Assembly: GCA_035542815.1 (NCBI GenBank)
Contig: DATKKS010000211.1
Span: forward strand, 1 to 34,195
Direction: 5' to 3'
DNA from: JACRLI01 sp035542815
GTDB taxonomy: Bacteria; Eisenbacteria; RBG-16-71-46; JACRLI01
Length of the DNA: 34,195 bases
The translations under genes were made by a program, and so were the position numbers. Under the pieces are notes generated by a model. That model worked only from the letters and a program-made list of their open reading frames with translations. It ran no database searches and was not told where the DNA came from. Positions 1 through 9,000 of this stretch are shown piece after piece (position 1 is the first letter of the stretch; every line of letters begins with the position of its first letter).

Positions 1-480
1 GGTGTGCTGGGCCAGGATGCTGTTGAGCTTATTCTTCAGCGTGAGCATCTCGCGCGTGTAGATCTCGATGTCGGTGGCCTGCCCCTGGGTCCCGCCCAGG
101 AGCTGGTGGATCATGATCCGCGAATGGGGCAGCGCGCTGCGCTTGCCGCTGGCGCCGGCCGCCAGCAGCACCGCCGCCATGCTGGCGCACTGGCCCATGC
201 AGATGGTGGCCACCGGGGGCTTGATGAACTGCATGGTGTCGTAGATGGCCAGCCCGGCGTTCACCGCCCCGCCCGGGGAGTTCAGGTACAGGTAGATGTC
301 CCGGTCCGGGTCCTGGGCCTCCAGGAACAGCATCTGGGCCACCACCACGTTGGCGACGGTGTCGTCGATCGTGGTGCCCAGGAAGATGATGCGGTCCTTG
401 AGCAGGCGCGAGTAGATGTCGTACTGGCGCTCGGTGCGGCCGTCCTGCTCGATCACGAACGGCATCGGGACGTAGCTCAT
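1..480 (-). CDS. clpP: ATP-dependent Clp protease proteolytic subunit ClpP (C-terminus cut by window edge)
   Basis: This is the first 160 residues of the serine peptidase that forms the tetradecameric chamber of ClpXP/ClpAP and degrades unfolded and tagged cytoplasmic proteins. The catalytic serine is visible in GQCASMAAVLLAAG (Ser100) and the catalytic histidine in RIMIHQ (His125). The LNSPGG oxyanion/substrate loop lies at 66-71. The third triad member, an Asp near 171 in the family, falls beyond the edge, as does the stop. The ATG at 480 follows a purine-rich GGGAGAGGGAG stretch; an in-frame GTG three codons upstream sits too close to that stretch. The gene lies 58 bases downstream of tig, the classic tig-clpP(-clpX) order, so clpX would be expected just outside the window. 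The family assignment is secure; the truncation is only the window boundary. Confidence 0.97.
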   Translation of the reverse strand, partial: MSYVPMPFVIEQDGRTERQYDIYSRLLKDRIIFLGTTIDDTVANVVVAQMLFLEAQDPDRDIYLYLNSPGGAVNAGLAIYDTMQFIKPPVATICMGQCASMAAVLLAAGASGKRSALPHSRIMIHQLLGGTQGQATDIEIYTREMLTLKNKLNSILAQHT

Positions 481-538
481 CGGCTTCACGGTCTCCCTCT
501 CCCCCTGGAGTTTAGCACACTCCGCGCCCCCCGGCCGC

Positions 539-1849
539 TCAGGGCGCGGCGTCCGGCTCCGGCCGCGGGCGCGGGCGCGTCTCGACCTCGGAAGCCTGGA
601 TCAGGAACTCGAACACCTTGCGGTCCAGCAGCGCGTCCTGGATCCGCTCCAGGTTGCGCGGCTGGCGCAGCGTGGCCTCGTCCGGCCCGCGCTGCCCCCG
701 GCCCGCCCCCGCCGCGCCCGCCTCCACCATCCGGCGGACCTCCGCGTCCACTTCCTCGGTGGAGAGCTTCAGCTGCTCGGCCCGGGCGATGGCCTCCCAC
801 AGGAGCTGCCGCTTCACCGAGCGCTCTGCCGCCGGGTGGTAGTCCCGGCGCAGCCGCGCCAGCTCCTCCTCGGGCACCCCGGCGTCGCGCTCCTTGGCGC
901 GCTCCACCAGGCGCTCCAGCAGGCTCTCGACCATGGATTCCGGCGGGCTGAAATCGTTGCGCCGCAGCACCTCGTCCACCACCGCCGACTCCAGGCGCTC
1001 CCGCGCCGCCAGGCGCTCTTCCCCCTCCAGCCGCAACCGGATATGGGAACGCAGGTCCTCCACGTCGCGGTAGCCGAAGCGCTCCCGAGCCAGGTTATCG
1101 TCCAGCTCCGGCAGCTTCTTCTCCCGGACTTCCTTGACCGTCATGTCGTAGCGCACCTTCTTGCCGGCCAGCTTGGGGTTGCGGAAGTCGGCCGGGTAGG
1201 ACACCAGGAGGGTCCGCCCCTGGCCCGCCCGGGCCCCCAGGAGCCCGTCGCGGAACTCCGGCAGCAGCCCCGCGGCGCCCAATTCCAGGGCGTAGCCGTG
1301 GCGCCGGCCGTCGGGCAGCGGCTGGCCGGACTCGTCGTGGGCCTGGTAGTCCACCACCACCACCGACTCCGGCCCCGCCTCCGCCTCCACCACCGGGAAT
1401 TCGGCCGCCTGCTGCCTCAAGTCCGCCAGCACCCGCTCCACGTCCGCGTCGCCCACCTCCGCCACCTCCTGCAACAGCTTGAGCCCCCGGTAGTCCCGCG
1501 GCTCCAGCTCCGGGCGAACCTCGAACAGGGCGGTGAAGCGCAGCGGCTCCCCCGGCCGGTACTGGAGGTTCTCGATCTGCGCCTGGGAGGCGGGCTCCAC
1601 GTGCGCCTCCCGCAGCGCCTGCTCGTAGGCCTCCGGCACCACCTGGTTCAGGAACTCCTCGTCAATGCTCCCGGCCAGGCTCTGGCGCACCAGGTGCTCC
1701 GGCACCTTGCCCTTGCGGAAGCCGGGCAGGGCCATCCGCCGGCGGTGCTCCTGCACCAGCCGGTCGAAGTGGCGCTGCACGTCCTCCACCGGCACCTCGA
1801 CGTCCAGGGAGCGCTTCCAGTTCTCGAGCTGCTTCAGTTCCACCTTCAA
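539..1849 (-). CDS. tig: trigger factor, ribosome-associated chaperone
   Basis: Trigger factor binds ribosomal protein uL23 at the exit tunnel and shields nascent chains. From the proposed start it has 436 residues, close to the usual ~430. The N-terminal ribosome-binding domain carries the signature GFRKGKVP at 43-50. A FKBP-type PPIase domain spans roughly 155-240 and the helical chaperone arms follow. I chose the TTG at 1849 because an AGGAG Shine-Dalgarno stands nine bases before it and the protein then opens LKVELKQLENWKR, matching the family N-terminus. A GTG at 1891 is also in frame, but it adds 14 non-conserved residues, has no visible Shine-Dalgarno and lies only 17 bases past the tRNA-Leu CCA. 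The gene sits between tRNA-Leu and clpP on the same strand. The acidic, proline- and arginine-rich tail (from about 385) is poorly conserved in this family. Confidence 0.95.
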   Translation of the reverse strand: MKVELKQLENWKRSLDVEVPVEDVQRHFDRLVQEHRRRMALPGFRKGKVPEHLVRQSLAGSIDEEFLNQVVPEAYEQALREAHVEPASQAQIENLQYRPGEPLRFTALFEVRPELEPRDYRGLKLLQEVAEVGDADVERVLADLRQQAAEFPVVEAEAGPESVVVVDYQAHDESGQPLPDGRRHGYALELGAAGLLPEFRDGLLGARAGQGRTLLVSYPADFRNPKLAGKKVRYDMTVKEVREKKLPELDDNLARERFGYRDVEDLRSHIRLRLEGEERLAARERLESAVVDEVLRRNDFSPPESMVESLLERLVERAKERDAGVPEEELARLRRDYHPAAERSVKRQLLWEAIARAEQLKLSTEEVDAEVRRMVEAGAAGAGRGQRGPDEATLRQPRNLERIQDALLDRKVFEFLIQASEVETRPRPRPEPDAAP

Positions 1850-1907
1850 GGTCGGCTTCTCCTGGGCCGCGCGGCGGCCCCCGGGGCCCACGGCCCGGGT
1901 CGGCTTG

Positions 1908-1994
<87 letters not shown>

Positions 1995-2005
1995 GCCCTG
2001 GGGGC

Positions 2006-3250
2006 CTAGGCCGAGGCCGCCCCCATCATGTACGCGAACATCTTCGCATCGCCCACCAGATCGGCGATCACACAGGACTCGTTGGGCTGGTGGCAGGTCT
2101 CCTGGTTCCGGCCCATCACCACCGCGGGCACGTTCTTGCGCCGCGGGAACGCCGCCACCGTGCCCCCCCCGATGCCCACCACGCGCGCCTCCACCCCGTA
2201 GACCTTCTTCAGCGCCTCCACCGTCAGGCGCACCACCGGCGCGTCGGCCGGCGTCGGCGGCGCGGCGTGGGAGATCTTGTCCACCTCCACCTCCACCTGG
2301 ACCCGGTAGCGCCGCTCCACCTCGTCGGCGCGCCGGCGGACCGCGGCCAGCACCTGCTCCAGCGGGATCTCCGGCAGCACCCGGCAGTCCACGTAGAACA
2401 CGTCATCCCCGGGGATGGTGTTCACGTTGGGCACGTTGGGCTCCTTCTTGGTGGGCTCGAAGGTGCTGATGGGCGGCGCGAACACCGCGTTCCGCTGCGG
2501 GAAGTCCTGGTACAGGCTGTCCAGCGACACCACCAGCGCGGAGGCCGCGCGGAACGCGTTCACCCCCTGCTCCGGGGTGGAGGCGTGGCACTGCCGGCCG
2601 CGGGTGTGCACCCGGATCCACACGCTGCCTTTCTCGGCCACCTCCACCTCCGAGCCGTCCGGGCTGCCGCCGTCGGGCACCGCCACCAGGTCGGTGGGCT
2701 GCACGTAGCGGGTGTGCTCCATCACGTACTCCATGCCCAGCGCGCTGCCGGTCTCCTCGTCCGCCAGGAACATGAGCCCCACGTCCATCGGCAGCGGCAC
2801 CCGCTCCAGGCGGCAGGCCTTCAGCGCGAACACCGAGGCCACCAGCGACTGCTGGTTGTCCTCCACCCCGCGGCCGTAGATGCGCCCGTCCTCCACGTGC
2901 GCCTGCCACGGGTCGTGCTTCCACTGCGACAGGTCCCCGGGAGGCACCACGTCGGTGTGGGTCATGATCCAGAAGGTGCGCGAGGAGTCCCGGCCCTTCC
3001 ACTTGGCCACCAGCGTGGGCCGGATGCCCGAGGGCACCTGCGGGTCCGGGGCGTGCACCTCCTCCAGCAGGTCGGGCTCCAGCGCGGCGATCACCCGCTT
3101 GAGGAACTGCGCCTTGGCCAGCTCGCCCTCGCCCCCGGAGCTGGGGCAGAGGGCCGGGATGGCGCACAGGGCCCGCTGCAGCTCGATCATCTCGTCCTGC
3201 AGCGACTCCACCCGCCGCGCGGTGCGCACCCAGTCCGCCTCGGTCCACAT
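2006..3250 (-). CDS. M20-family metallohydrolase (DapE/ArgE/carboxypeptidase-like)
   Basis: This is a cytoplasmic di-zinc amidohydrolase of the M20 peptidase family (ArgE, DapE, CPG2 and di/tripeptidases). Counting from an ATG at 3256 (416 residues), the full ligand set is visible: His100 in MTHTD with catalytic Asp102, Asp133 in VEDNQ, catalytic Glu167 and Glu168 in DEETG, Asp195 in VPDGG, and His389 in ETCHQ. The lid/dimerisation domain is about 205-325. Substrate cannot be told from motifs; DapE or ArgE activity is possible but so is a dipeptidase. Two ATGs compete. The one at 3256 overlaps the upstream TGA as ATGA but is only one base from the AAGGGGG Shine-Dalgarno. The one at 3250 has seven-base spacing and is used here. 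Translation is probably coupled to the enoyl-CoA hydratase upstream. The 3' end abuts tRNA-Leu. Confidence 0.85.
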   Translation of the reverse strand: MWTEADWVRTARRVESLQDEMIELQRALCAIPALCPSSGGEGELAKAQFLKRVIAALEPDLLEEVHAPDPQVPSGIRPTLVAKWKGRDSSRTFWIMTHTDVVPPGDLSQWKHDPWQAHVEDGRIYGRGVEDNQQSLVASVFALKACRLERVPLPMDVGLMFLADEETGSALGMEYVMEHTRYVQPTDLVAVPDGGSPDGSEVEVAEKGSVWIRVHTRGRQCHASTPEQGVNAFRAASALVVSLDSLYQDFPQRNAVFAPPISTFEPTKKEPNVPNVNTIPGDDVFYVDCRVLPEIPLEQVLAAVRRRADEVERRYRVQVEVEVDKISHAAPPTPADAPVVRLTVEALKKVYGVEARVVGIGGGTVAAFPRRKNVPAVVMGRNQETCHQPNESCVIADLVGDAKMFAYMMGAASA

Positions 3251-3252
3251 GC

Positions 3253-4038
3253 TCATTCCCCCTTGAACTCCGGCCGGCGCTTGTCCAGGAACGCCGCCAG
3301 CCCCTCGCGCGCGTCCGCCGAGGCGAAGCCCAGGGCGAACACCTCCGACTCGTACTGCAGGCCCTGCGCCAGCGGCATCTCCAGGCCGCGCTGGACCGCC
3401 TGCAGCGCCAGGTGCACCGCCAGCGGGCCGCGCGCCAGGATGGTCCGGGCGACCTTGCGCGCCTCCTCCCGGAGTTCCTCCACCGTCGGCAGCACCTTCT
3501 GCACCAGCCCCGCCTGGAACGCCTCCTCGGCGGTCAGCGCGTCGCCGGTCAGGACCATCGCCAGGGCCCGCCCCGGGCCCACCAGCCGCGCCAGCCGCTG
3601 GGTGCCCCCGAAGCCCGGGATCACCCCCAGGTTCACCTCGGGCTGCCCGAAGCGCGCGTTGGCCGAGGCCAGCCGCACGTGGGCGGCCATCGCCAGCTCG
3701 CAGCCCCCGCCCAGGGCGAAGCCGTTGACCGCCGCCAGGACCGGCTTGGGACACCGCTCCACCTGGTCCAGCACCGCCTGCCCGTGGCGGGAGAACTCCC
3801 GGGCGCCCAGCACGTCCAGCCGGGACAGCTCGCCGATGTCCGCGCCGGCCACGAACGACTTGGCGCCCGCCCCGGTGAGGATCACCACCCCCACCGCGGG
3901 GTCCCGCGCCACCTCCGCGAAGGCCGCGCGCAGCTCCTCCAGCGTGGCGTGATCCAGGGCGTTCAGCTTGTCGGGACGGTTCACCGTGATGGTGGCGATC
4001 CCGTCCGCGCGCTCCAGCAGCAGGTTGTGCAGCTCCAT
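3253..4038 (-). CDS. enoyl-CoA hydratase (crotonase family)
   Basis: This is a 261-residue crotonase-fold protein, the standard length, likely hydrating trans-2-enoyl-CoA in fatty-acid oxidation. The oxyanion-hole segments are AGADIGEL (65-71) and FALGGGCEL (108-115). Both glutamates of true hydratases are present: Glu114 in GGCEL and Glu134 in FGQPEVNLG. Dehalogenases and many decarboxylases of the fold lack that pair. PGFGGTQRL (141-149) and a C-terminal AFLDKRRPEFKG tail are also typical. The ATG at 4038 follows GGGAGG with ten-base spacing; the longer open frame upstream is arginine/proline-rich and overlaps the LolA gene, so it was rejected. The stop overlaps the next gene's first ATG. 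No acyl-CoA dehydrogenase or thiolase lies alongside, so its pathway partner is not local. Confidence 0.92.
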   Translation of the reverse strand: MELHNLLLERADGIATITVNRPDKLNALDHATLEELRAAFAEVARDPAVGVVILTGAGAKSFVAGADIGELSRLDVLGAREFSRHGQAVLDQVERCPKPVLAAVNGFALGGGCELAMAAHVRLASANARFGQPEVNLGVIPGFGGTQRLARLVGPGRALAMVLTGDALTAEEAFQAGLVQKVLPTVEELREEARKVARTILARGPLAVHLALQAVQRGLEMPLAQGLQYESEVFALGFASADAREGLAAFLDKRRPEFKGE

Positions 4039-4090
4039 GTGCGGCTCGCCTCCCGGGCGTTCGGGCCGCCGCGGCGGGGCCGGCGGCCGG

Positions 4091-4813
4091 CTAGGGCTCG
4101 ACGATCTGGATGCTCTCAGGGAAGGACACGGCCCACGCCGACGGGTCCAGCCCCGCGTTCTTGACCGCCTGCGACAGGGTGATCCGCAGGTCCCCGCCAC
4201 CTTCCAGCTGGATGCGCACCTTGCGGGGCAGGTAGGTGTCCGGATCCAGGAACAACACTGCCCGCCGGATGGCGAGCGAGCCCGGCCGGCGCGGCTCCAG
4301 GGTCAGCGCCGGCCCCGCGGCGCGCATCAGCGCCCGGTCCTCGCGGGTGGGGCGGGTGCCCAGCCGGTAGACGCGGCCCAGCTCCGCCGTGGGCTGCCCC
4401 AGGATCAGCAGGCCCACCTGAGCCCGGTCCTCCGGCCGGAGCCGGTAGTGGACCGCCTGCCTGAGGCTGCCCACCACCACCCAGCCCTGGTCCCCCAGCA
4501 CCAGGTACTCCTCGTACTTGGGGGCCTCGAACTCCAGCAGCCAGCGGTCCGGCCGCTGGTACAGGAACCGCCCGCGCCCGGGGAGCGCCCCCGGGGCGCC
4601 TGCCAGGTTCGGCCAGCTCAGGCGTGCCTGGTAGGTTCGCACGCCGGACCACGCCCCGTCCAGCCTGCGGCACAGGGCCGCGAGGCCGGGATCCGCCGGC
4701 GCCGCGCCGCCGGGGAGCGCCGCCCCGGCCGCCGCGCGCGCCGGAGCCGCCGCTCCCAGGAGGAGCGCGGTCAGCGCGAGCGCGCGGTGAACACCGCCTC
4801 CCAGGAACTCCAC
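4091..4813 (-). CDS. LolA-like outer-membrane lipoprotein carrier protein
   Basis: This is a 240-residue secreted protein. The hydrophobic stretch HRALALTALLLGAAAP (about 9-24) followed by ARA-A is a signal peptide for export to the periplasm. The mature part matches LolA/LolB topology: a helix LCRRLDGAWSGVRTYQARL (48-66), then strands GRFLYQRPDRWLLEFEAP (81-98), the hallmark of a lipoprotein-acyl-chain carrier. Established LolA proteins ferry lipoproteins from the inner-membrane LolCDE transporter to the outer membrane. The GTG start at 4813 has AAGGTGG just upstream and gives a good signal peptide, but it overlaps the preceding gene by 43 bases. The preceding gene encodes another member of the same superfamily. 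LolA itself is probable but a relative is possible. Confidence 0.75.
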   Translation of the reverse strand: MEFLGGGVHRALALTALLLGAAAPARAAAGAALPGGAAPADPGLAALCRRLDGAWSGVRTYQARLSWPNLAGAPGALPGRGRFLYQRPDRWLLEFEAPKYEEYLVLGDQGWVVVGSLRQAVHYRLRPEDRAQVGLLILGQPTAELGRVYRLGTRPTREDRALMRAAGPALTLEPRRPGSLAIRRAVLFLDPDTYLPRKVRIQLEGGGDLRITLSQAVKNAGLDPSAWAVSFPESIQIVEP

Positions 4814-5520
4814 GGCACCACCTTGAGGTCGGGGTCCGCGGGCGCCCCGAAACCCGTGCCGGGCGCCTCGCCGTCCACGACGATGTTGTCGAAATCCATC
4901 ACCAGCGACTGCCGCCCCTCGAGGTCCCGCCAGCGGATGCGGCGCGGGTAGCGGCCGCCCTCCACCGTCGCGTAACGCTCGAACTCGATATCCAGGAACG
5001 GCGTGCCGTCGTCCCGCCGGCGCACCAGGCGCAGCGGCTCGCCCTCGCGGTCCAGCGCCAGCTGGAAGTCCCCCAGGCTGTCCCGGCCGGACACCCGCGC
5101 GCCCAGCGAGTCCGCCACGGTGTCGGCGGAGTCCGGCCGGCCGGCGCCGCGCGGGTCCAGGAACAGCGCCTGCGACAGGCGCCCGGGGTCCAGCGGGACG
5201 ATCCGCACCTGGTCCTTGCGCCCGGCCAGCACCGCGTGGTAGCGGGGCACCGCCACCCAGAAGGAGTCCTGCCCGGCGGTCAGGTCGAAGGCCTTGAGGA
5301 AGCCGAAGTGGGTGCTCAGGCGCAGCCGGTCGGGGCGGGCCGCCACCAGGTAGCCCTCGATCGCCGCCCGCTCGCCGCCCGCCGGCCCGTCCCCCGCCCG
5401 CTCGTAGGTCACCACCACGTCCGCCCGCACCGCGCGCGGGCCGGCGACCGCCCCGCGGGCCGCCAGCAGCAGCACGGCCGCCGGCAGCAGCGCCGCCGCC
5501 GCCGAGCCCCGCCGGCTCAC
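4771..5520 (-). CDS. secreted LolA/LppX-superfamily protein (DUF4292-like)
   Basis: This 249-residue protein begins with an export signal: two arginines, then AAAALLPAAVLLLAA and AVA-G at about 26-27. The mature protein starts RADVVVTYERA and runs through strands such as IEGYLVAARPDRLRLSTHF and FDLTAGQDSFWVAVP. This pattern resembles DUF4292 and other LolA-fold carriers of hydrophobic ligands. A lipobox cysteine is not seen. GTG at 5520 overlaps the thioesterase stop as GTGA, so translation is likely coupled. Its 3' end overlaps the next LolA-like gene by 43 bases. The function is inferred from fold-level resemblance only: moving lipid or lipoprotein through the periplasm. The residue pattern is too diverged for me to name a specific orthologue. 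Confidence 0.65.
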   Translation of the reverse strand: MSRRGSAAAALLPAAVLLLAARGAVAGPRAVRADVVVTYERAGDGPAGGERAAIEGYLVAARPDRLRLSTHFGFLKAFDLTAGQDSFWVAVPRYHAVLAGRKDQVRIVPLDPGRLSQALFLDPRGAGRPDSADTVADSLGARVSGRDSLGDFQLALDREGEPLRLVRRRDDGTPFLDIEFERYATVEGGRYPRRIRWRDLEGRQSLVMDFDNIVVDGEAPGTGFGAPADPDLKVVPWSSWEAVFTARSR

Positions 5521-5927
5521 GCCTGCACCCGCATGCAGCGCGCGGTGGCGCTGGCCAGCAGCTCCCCCGAGCTGGCCAGGCGGGCCTCCGCCCGGGTGTC
5601 CACCACCCGGCCCCGGTCGGCCGCCACCCACCCGCGCCACACCACCTCCTGGCCCACCGGCGTGGGGCGGTGCAGCCGCACCGTCAGCTCCGAGGTGAAC
5701 GCCCGCAGGTCCAGCAGGTGCAGCAGGCGCACCATCACCTCGTCGAGCACCAGCGCCACCAGGCCGCCGTGCATGCGCTCGGCGTAGCTCTGGTGTTCGC
5801 GCCGCGGCGTGAACCGGGCGGCCAGGGAGCCGGAGGCGTCCAGCTCGAAGTCCAGGTGCAGGCCGATGGGGTTGTCCGCGCCGCAGGCGAAGCACCAGCG
5901 GTCGTCGCGGGTTCCGGGTGGGCTCAT
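5517..5927 (-). CDS. PaaI-type hotdog-fold acyl-CoA thioesterase
   Basis: This is a 136-residue single-hotdog protein of the PaaI/YbgC-like thioesterase group. It opens with the characteristic cluster WCFACGADNPIGLHL (11-25). The central helix motif RMHGGLVALVLDEVM (51-65) holds the HGG and the acidic residue used in catalysis. Such enzymes hydrolyse acyl- or aryl-CoA thioesters as tetramers or dimers of dimers. The ATG at 5927 is preferred over a longer upstream frame, which is proline/arginine-rich; CCAGGA lies about nine bases upstream. The stop overlaps the downstream GTG. Co-transcription with two LolA-like genes and an enoyl-CoA hydratase suggests a lipid-linked role, but that is inference. 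Substrate is unknown. Confidence 0.85.
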   Translation of the reverse strand: MSPPGTRDDRWCFACGADNPIGLHLDFELDASGSLAARFTPRREHQSYAERMHGGLVALVLDEVMVRLLHLLDLRAFTSELTVRLHRPTPVGQEVVWRGWVAADRGRVVDTRAEARLASSGELLASATARCMRVQA

Positions 5928-5971
5928 CGAGGTCCGTCCTGGGAGCGGGCGCCGCCGCGCCGGCGCGCCGC

Positions 5972-6031
5972 GGGGCCGGTCGGGACCGGCCCCAGGACCC
6001 GACCGGGCCACCGGCATGTCCGGTGGCCCGG
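5972..6031. repeat. two perfect inverted repeats between convergently spaced transcription units, possible terminator region
   Basis: A 10-bp stem (5972-5981 with 5984-5993) has a two-base loop, effectively 9 bp with a four-base loop. A perfect 12-bp stem (6003-6014 with 6020-6031) has loop CATGT. They lie between the stop of the large secreted protein (6080) and the thioesterase start (5927), both minus strand. The 12-bp stem is well placed 49 bases after the stop, but no T-run follows. A hairpin-only or Rho-linked terminator, or an mRNA 3'-end stabiliser, is a guess. Confidence 0.45.
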
Positions 6032-6079
6032 TGCGGGCCCGCGCGCTCGCTCCTGGCTAGAGATGGCGGTCCGGGCGGC

Positions 6080-9000
6080 TCAGCGCAGCCACAGCACCTT
6101 GCGCACCAGGCCGCGCCCGCCCGCTTCCAGGCGCAGGAAGTACACCCCGGTGCCCAGCGCCGCCCCGCCCTCCGAGGACCCGTCCCAGGTCACCGACCGG
6201 TTGCCGGCGGCCAGGACGTCCTGCACCAGGGTGCGCACGCGGCGGCCGGCCACGTCGTACAGGCGCAGGCTCACCGCCACCCGCTCGGAGGCCTTGCCGG
6301 GCACGGTGAAGGCGATGCGGGCCAGCCCGCGTGCGGGGTTGGGCGTCACCGGGGCCAGGGCCAGGCTGTAGCGCACCACCGCCGGGACCGGAACCGCGGA
6401 GGCCAGCACCTCCCCGGCCTGCATCAGCTCGTACATGTAGCTGTCCGTGGGGCTCAGCAGGTGGTCCTGGGCCTGGTAGGAGCCGGCCGCGGACGAGAAG
6501 CTGCCCAGCACCGTGGCCTGCGCCGCCGGGTTGGTGCGGTAGTTCTGCAGTTCGTAGCGCAACAGCAGGATGGGATCCCCGGGCCGCCCCCGCGGCACCT
6601 GCCAGCCGATCTGCACCGACTCGCCGGCCAGCTGCGCCTCCAGGGCCACGTGCGGGCTGAACAGGCAGTTGTCGTTGGTGCAGGTGTCGGGCGCGGTGGT
6701 CAGCTGCCGGGCGTAGACGTCGTAGCCGTGGGCCTTGAGGCGGTCGGACTGCCAGGCCGCGACGAACTGGCCGGAAGCCGAGAAGGCCCCGCGGGCCGCC
6801 CCGTGGACGGCGTCCTGGATCTCGATGTCGCGGTTCACGAACTGGTTGCGCCCGAGCAGCCGCAGCCGGCTGGGCAGCGACAGGCTGTCCGCGGGCAGCA
6901 GGTGGTAGCCCTGCGACATGATGTTGTAGTTGGTGCCGGTGCGCCGGTCCGACCACATCAGGGTGAAGGCGTTGTTGGCCACGTCGGGCATCACCCACGC
7001 GTCGAACTGGCTGGCGCTCATGTAGTAGACCGCCCCCGAAGGGTCGGGCGGCAGGGGCACGGTGTCGTCGTTGACCAGGAAGTTGGGCCCGTCGGTGTAC
7101 ACCTGCACCACCGTGTCCGGGTTGAGCGCCTGCACCCGGTAGAGCTGGGCGCGGATGTCCTCCTTGGCGGTGGTGGTCAGCCGCTCGTCCTCGAACGCCA
7201 CCAGGAAGGTCTGCGCGCCGACGTAGGCGGCTCGCGGGCGCTGGCGGGCGAACACGAAGGCCGAGCCCAGCGAGTCGGCCACCGAGAAGGCCCGGCTCGC
7301 GATCAGCCGGCCCCGGGTGTCCAGCATGCTCACCAGGCGCAGCGTGTCGCGCGCACCGGTCGGGATCCTGAAGCAGCGCCCGCTCACGTCCTTGATGGTG
7401 ATGGTCAGGATGGGCACGTTGTTCTGCTTCAGCACCGAGTCGAAGGCGAAGCTCCAGAACAGGAAGCCGTTGCCCTGCGGATCGAGCGCCACGGTCGGAT
7501 CCAGGCTCGGGATCAGCGCGGTGTTGGGGTTCTGGATGGTCGCGTCGTTGCCCGCGATGGGCGTGCCCAGCGGCTTGCCCGACGGGTCCAGCGCCACCAT
7601 GTAGCTGTCGAAGACGTGCATGTTGCTGCCCGCGACCCAGCGGCGGTTGTCCTCCCACGCCAGCACCCCCTTGCCCGAGGAGCTGACGGCGATCGAGGGC
7701 CGGAACTGCTGCATGCTGTCGGCGGGCGCGCCTGCGCCCAGCGGGCTGACCGGGGATTCCAGGCTGTCCGGCACCGGCGGCTGGCCACTGTAGTGGCGGC
7801 GGTACAGCAGGAAGTCGCCGCCGCGGGCATCCTCCCACACCACGGTGAAGCCGCCGCTGGCGTCCGCCGCCGCGACCGGGTGGTCCTGCCACGCGCCCGG
7901 GGCGTCGGAGTTCACGCGGAAGTTCCCGCCCACCGGCGCACCGGTGGCGTCCAGCACCTGGGCGTAGATGTCGGGATCGGTCACGCCGTTGCGGAAGTCG
8001 GTCCACACCGCCACGCCCAGGCCGGAGGAGCCGTACGCCACGTACGGGCTGACCTGGTCGGGCTGCCGGTCCCGCTTGAGCCCGGAGTCCTGCGCCGCGC
8101 CCGAGCCCAGCGCGCGCAGCATGACCGTGTTGCTGCCGGTGCGCTGGTCGACCCAGCCGGCCAGCCGGGCGCGCGGCTCCTGGTCGGTGCCGAAGGCCCC
8201 GCTGCGCGGGAAGCCGCGGCGCACCAGCCCGCCGCCGCTGTTCATGCGCTGGCTGGGGCCCAGGGCCGCGAGCGCCGGGCTCAGCAGCCGCTCGTGCACC
8301 GCCTGCACCGTGCCGCTGCCCTCGTTGGACAGCCAGCCCAGGGACAGGGTGCCGTCGCGCAGCCGCGCCAAGGACGGGGCGGTGGCGCCCAAGCCCGCGG
8401 AGTCGCTCACCACGAAGCTGGAGTCGGGGGTCGGGCTGGACCCGCGGGCCCACGCGGCGACCGAAACGCGCCGCGCCCGGATCGCCGGCGCGCCGGCCTT
8501 GCACAGCGGGGTGGAGTCCACCCACGCCACCACGAAAGCCTTGGCGGTGTCGCCCGCCGCCGGCGCCAGCAGCACCGGCCGGGAGGCCGCGCGGCCGTTG
8601 GTGGACTTGTCGACGGTGAAGGTGTCCCCGCACGCCCGGTCGTCCAGGAGCGCCACCGCCTGGGTGGCGGGCAGCCCCAGCGAGCTGTCGAAGACCGACA
8701 GGTAGCGCGCGAAGATGGCCTGGTTGCCGCCCAGCGACACCAGGTTGCGGGCCTGCCAGGCGACGATGAAGCTGGTGTCGCCGGCGACCCCGGTGAAGGC
8801 CACCACCGGGATGGCGGACTGGTTCGGCTTTAACAGCACGTGGTCGCCCGAGCCCACCGGGCCCGAGACCTGGAACGGGGCGATCAGGATCTTGTTGGAG
8901 CGGGTCAGCCGGGCCGCGAACACCTCGTTGGAGGACCCGGTGCGGTCGTCCAGCCAGACCACCACCGCGCGGCCGGAGTCGTTCAGCGCCACCGCCGGGC

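Noticed and set aside
5918..8833. A 971-codon plus-strand open frame opposite the secreted repeat protein
   Set aside because: The composition is His/Arg/Gln/Val-rich without motifs, while the opposite strand has a signal peptide, repeats and a sorting domain.
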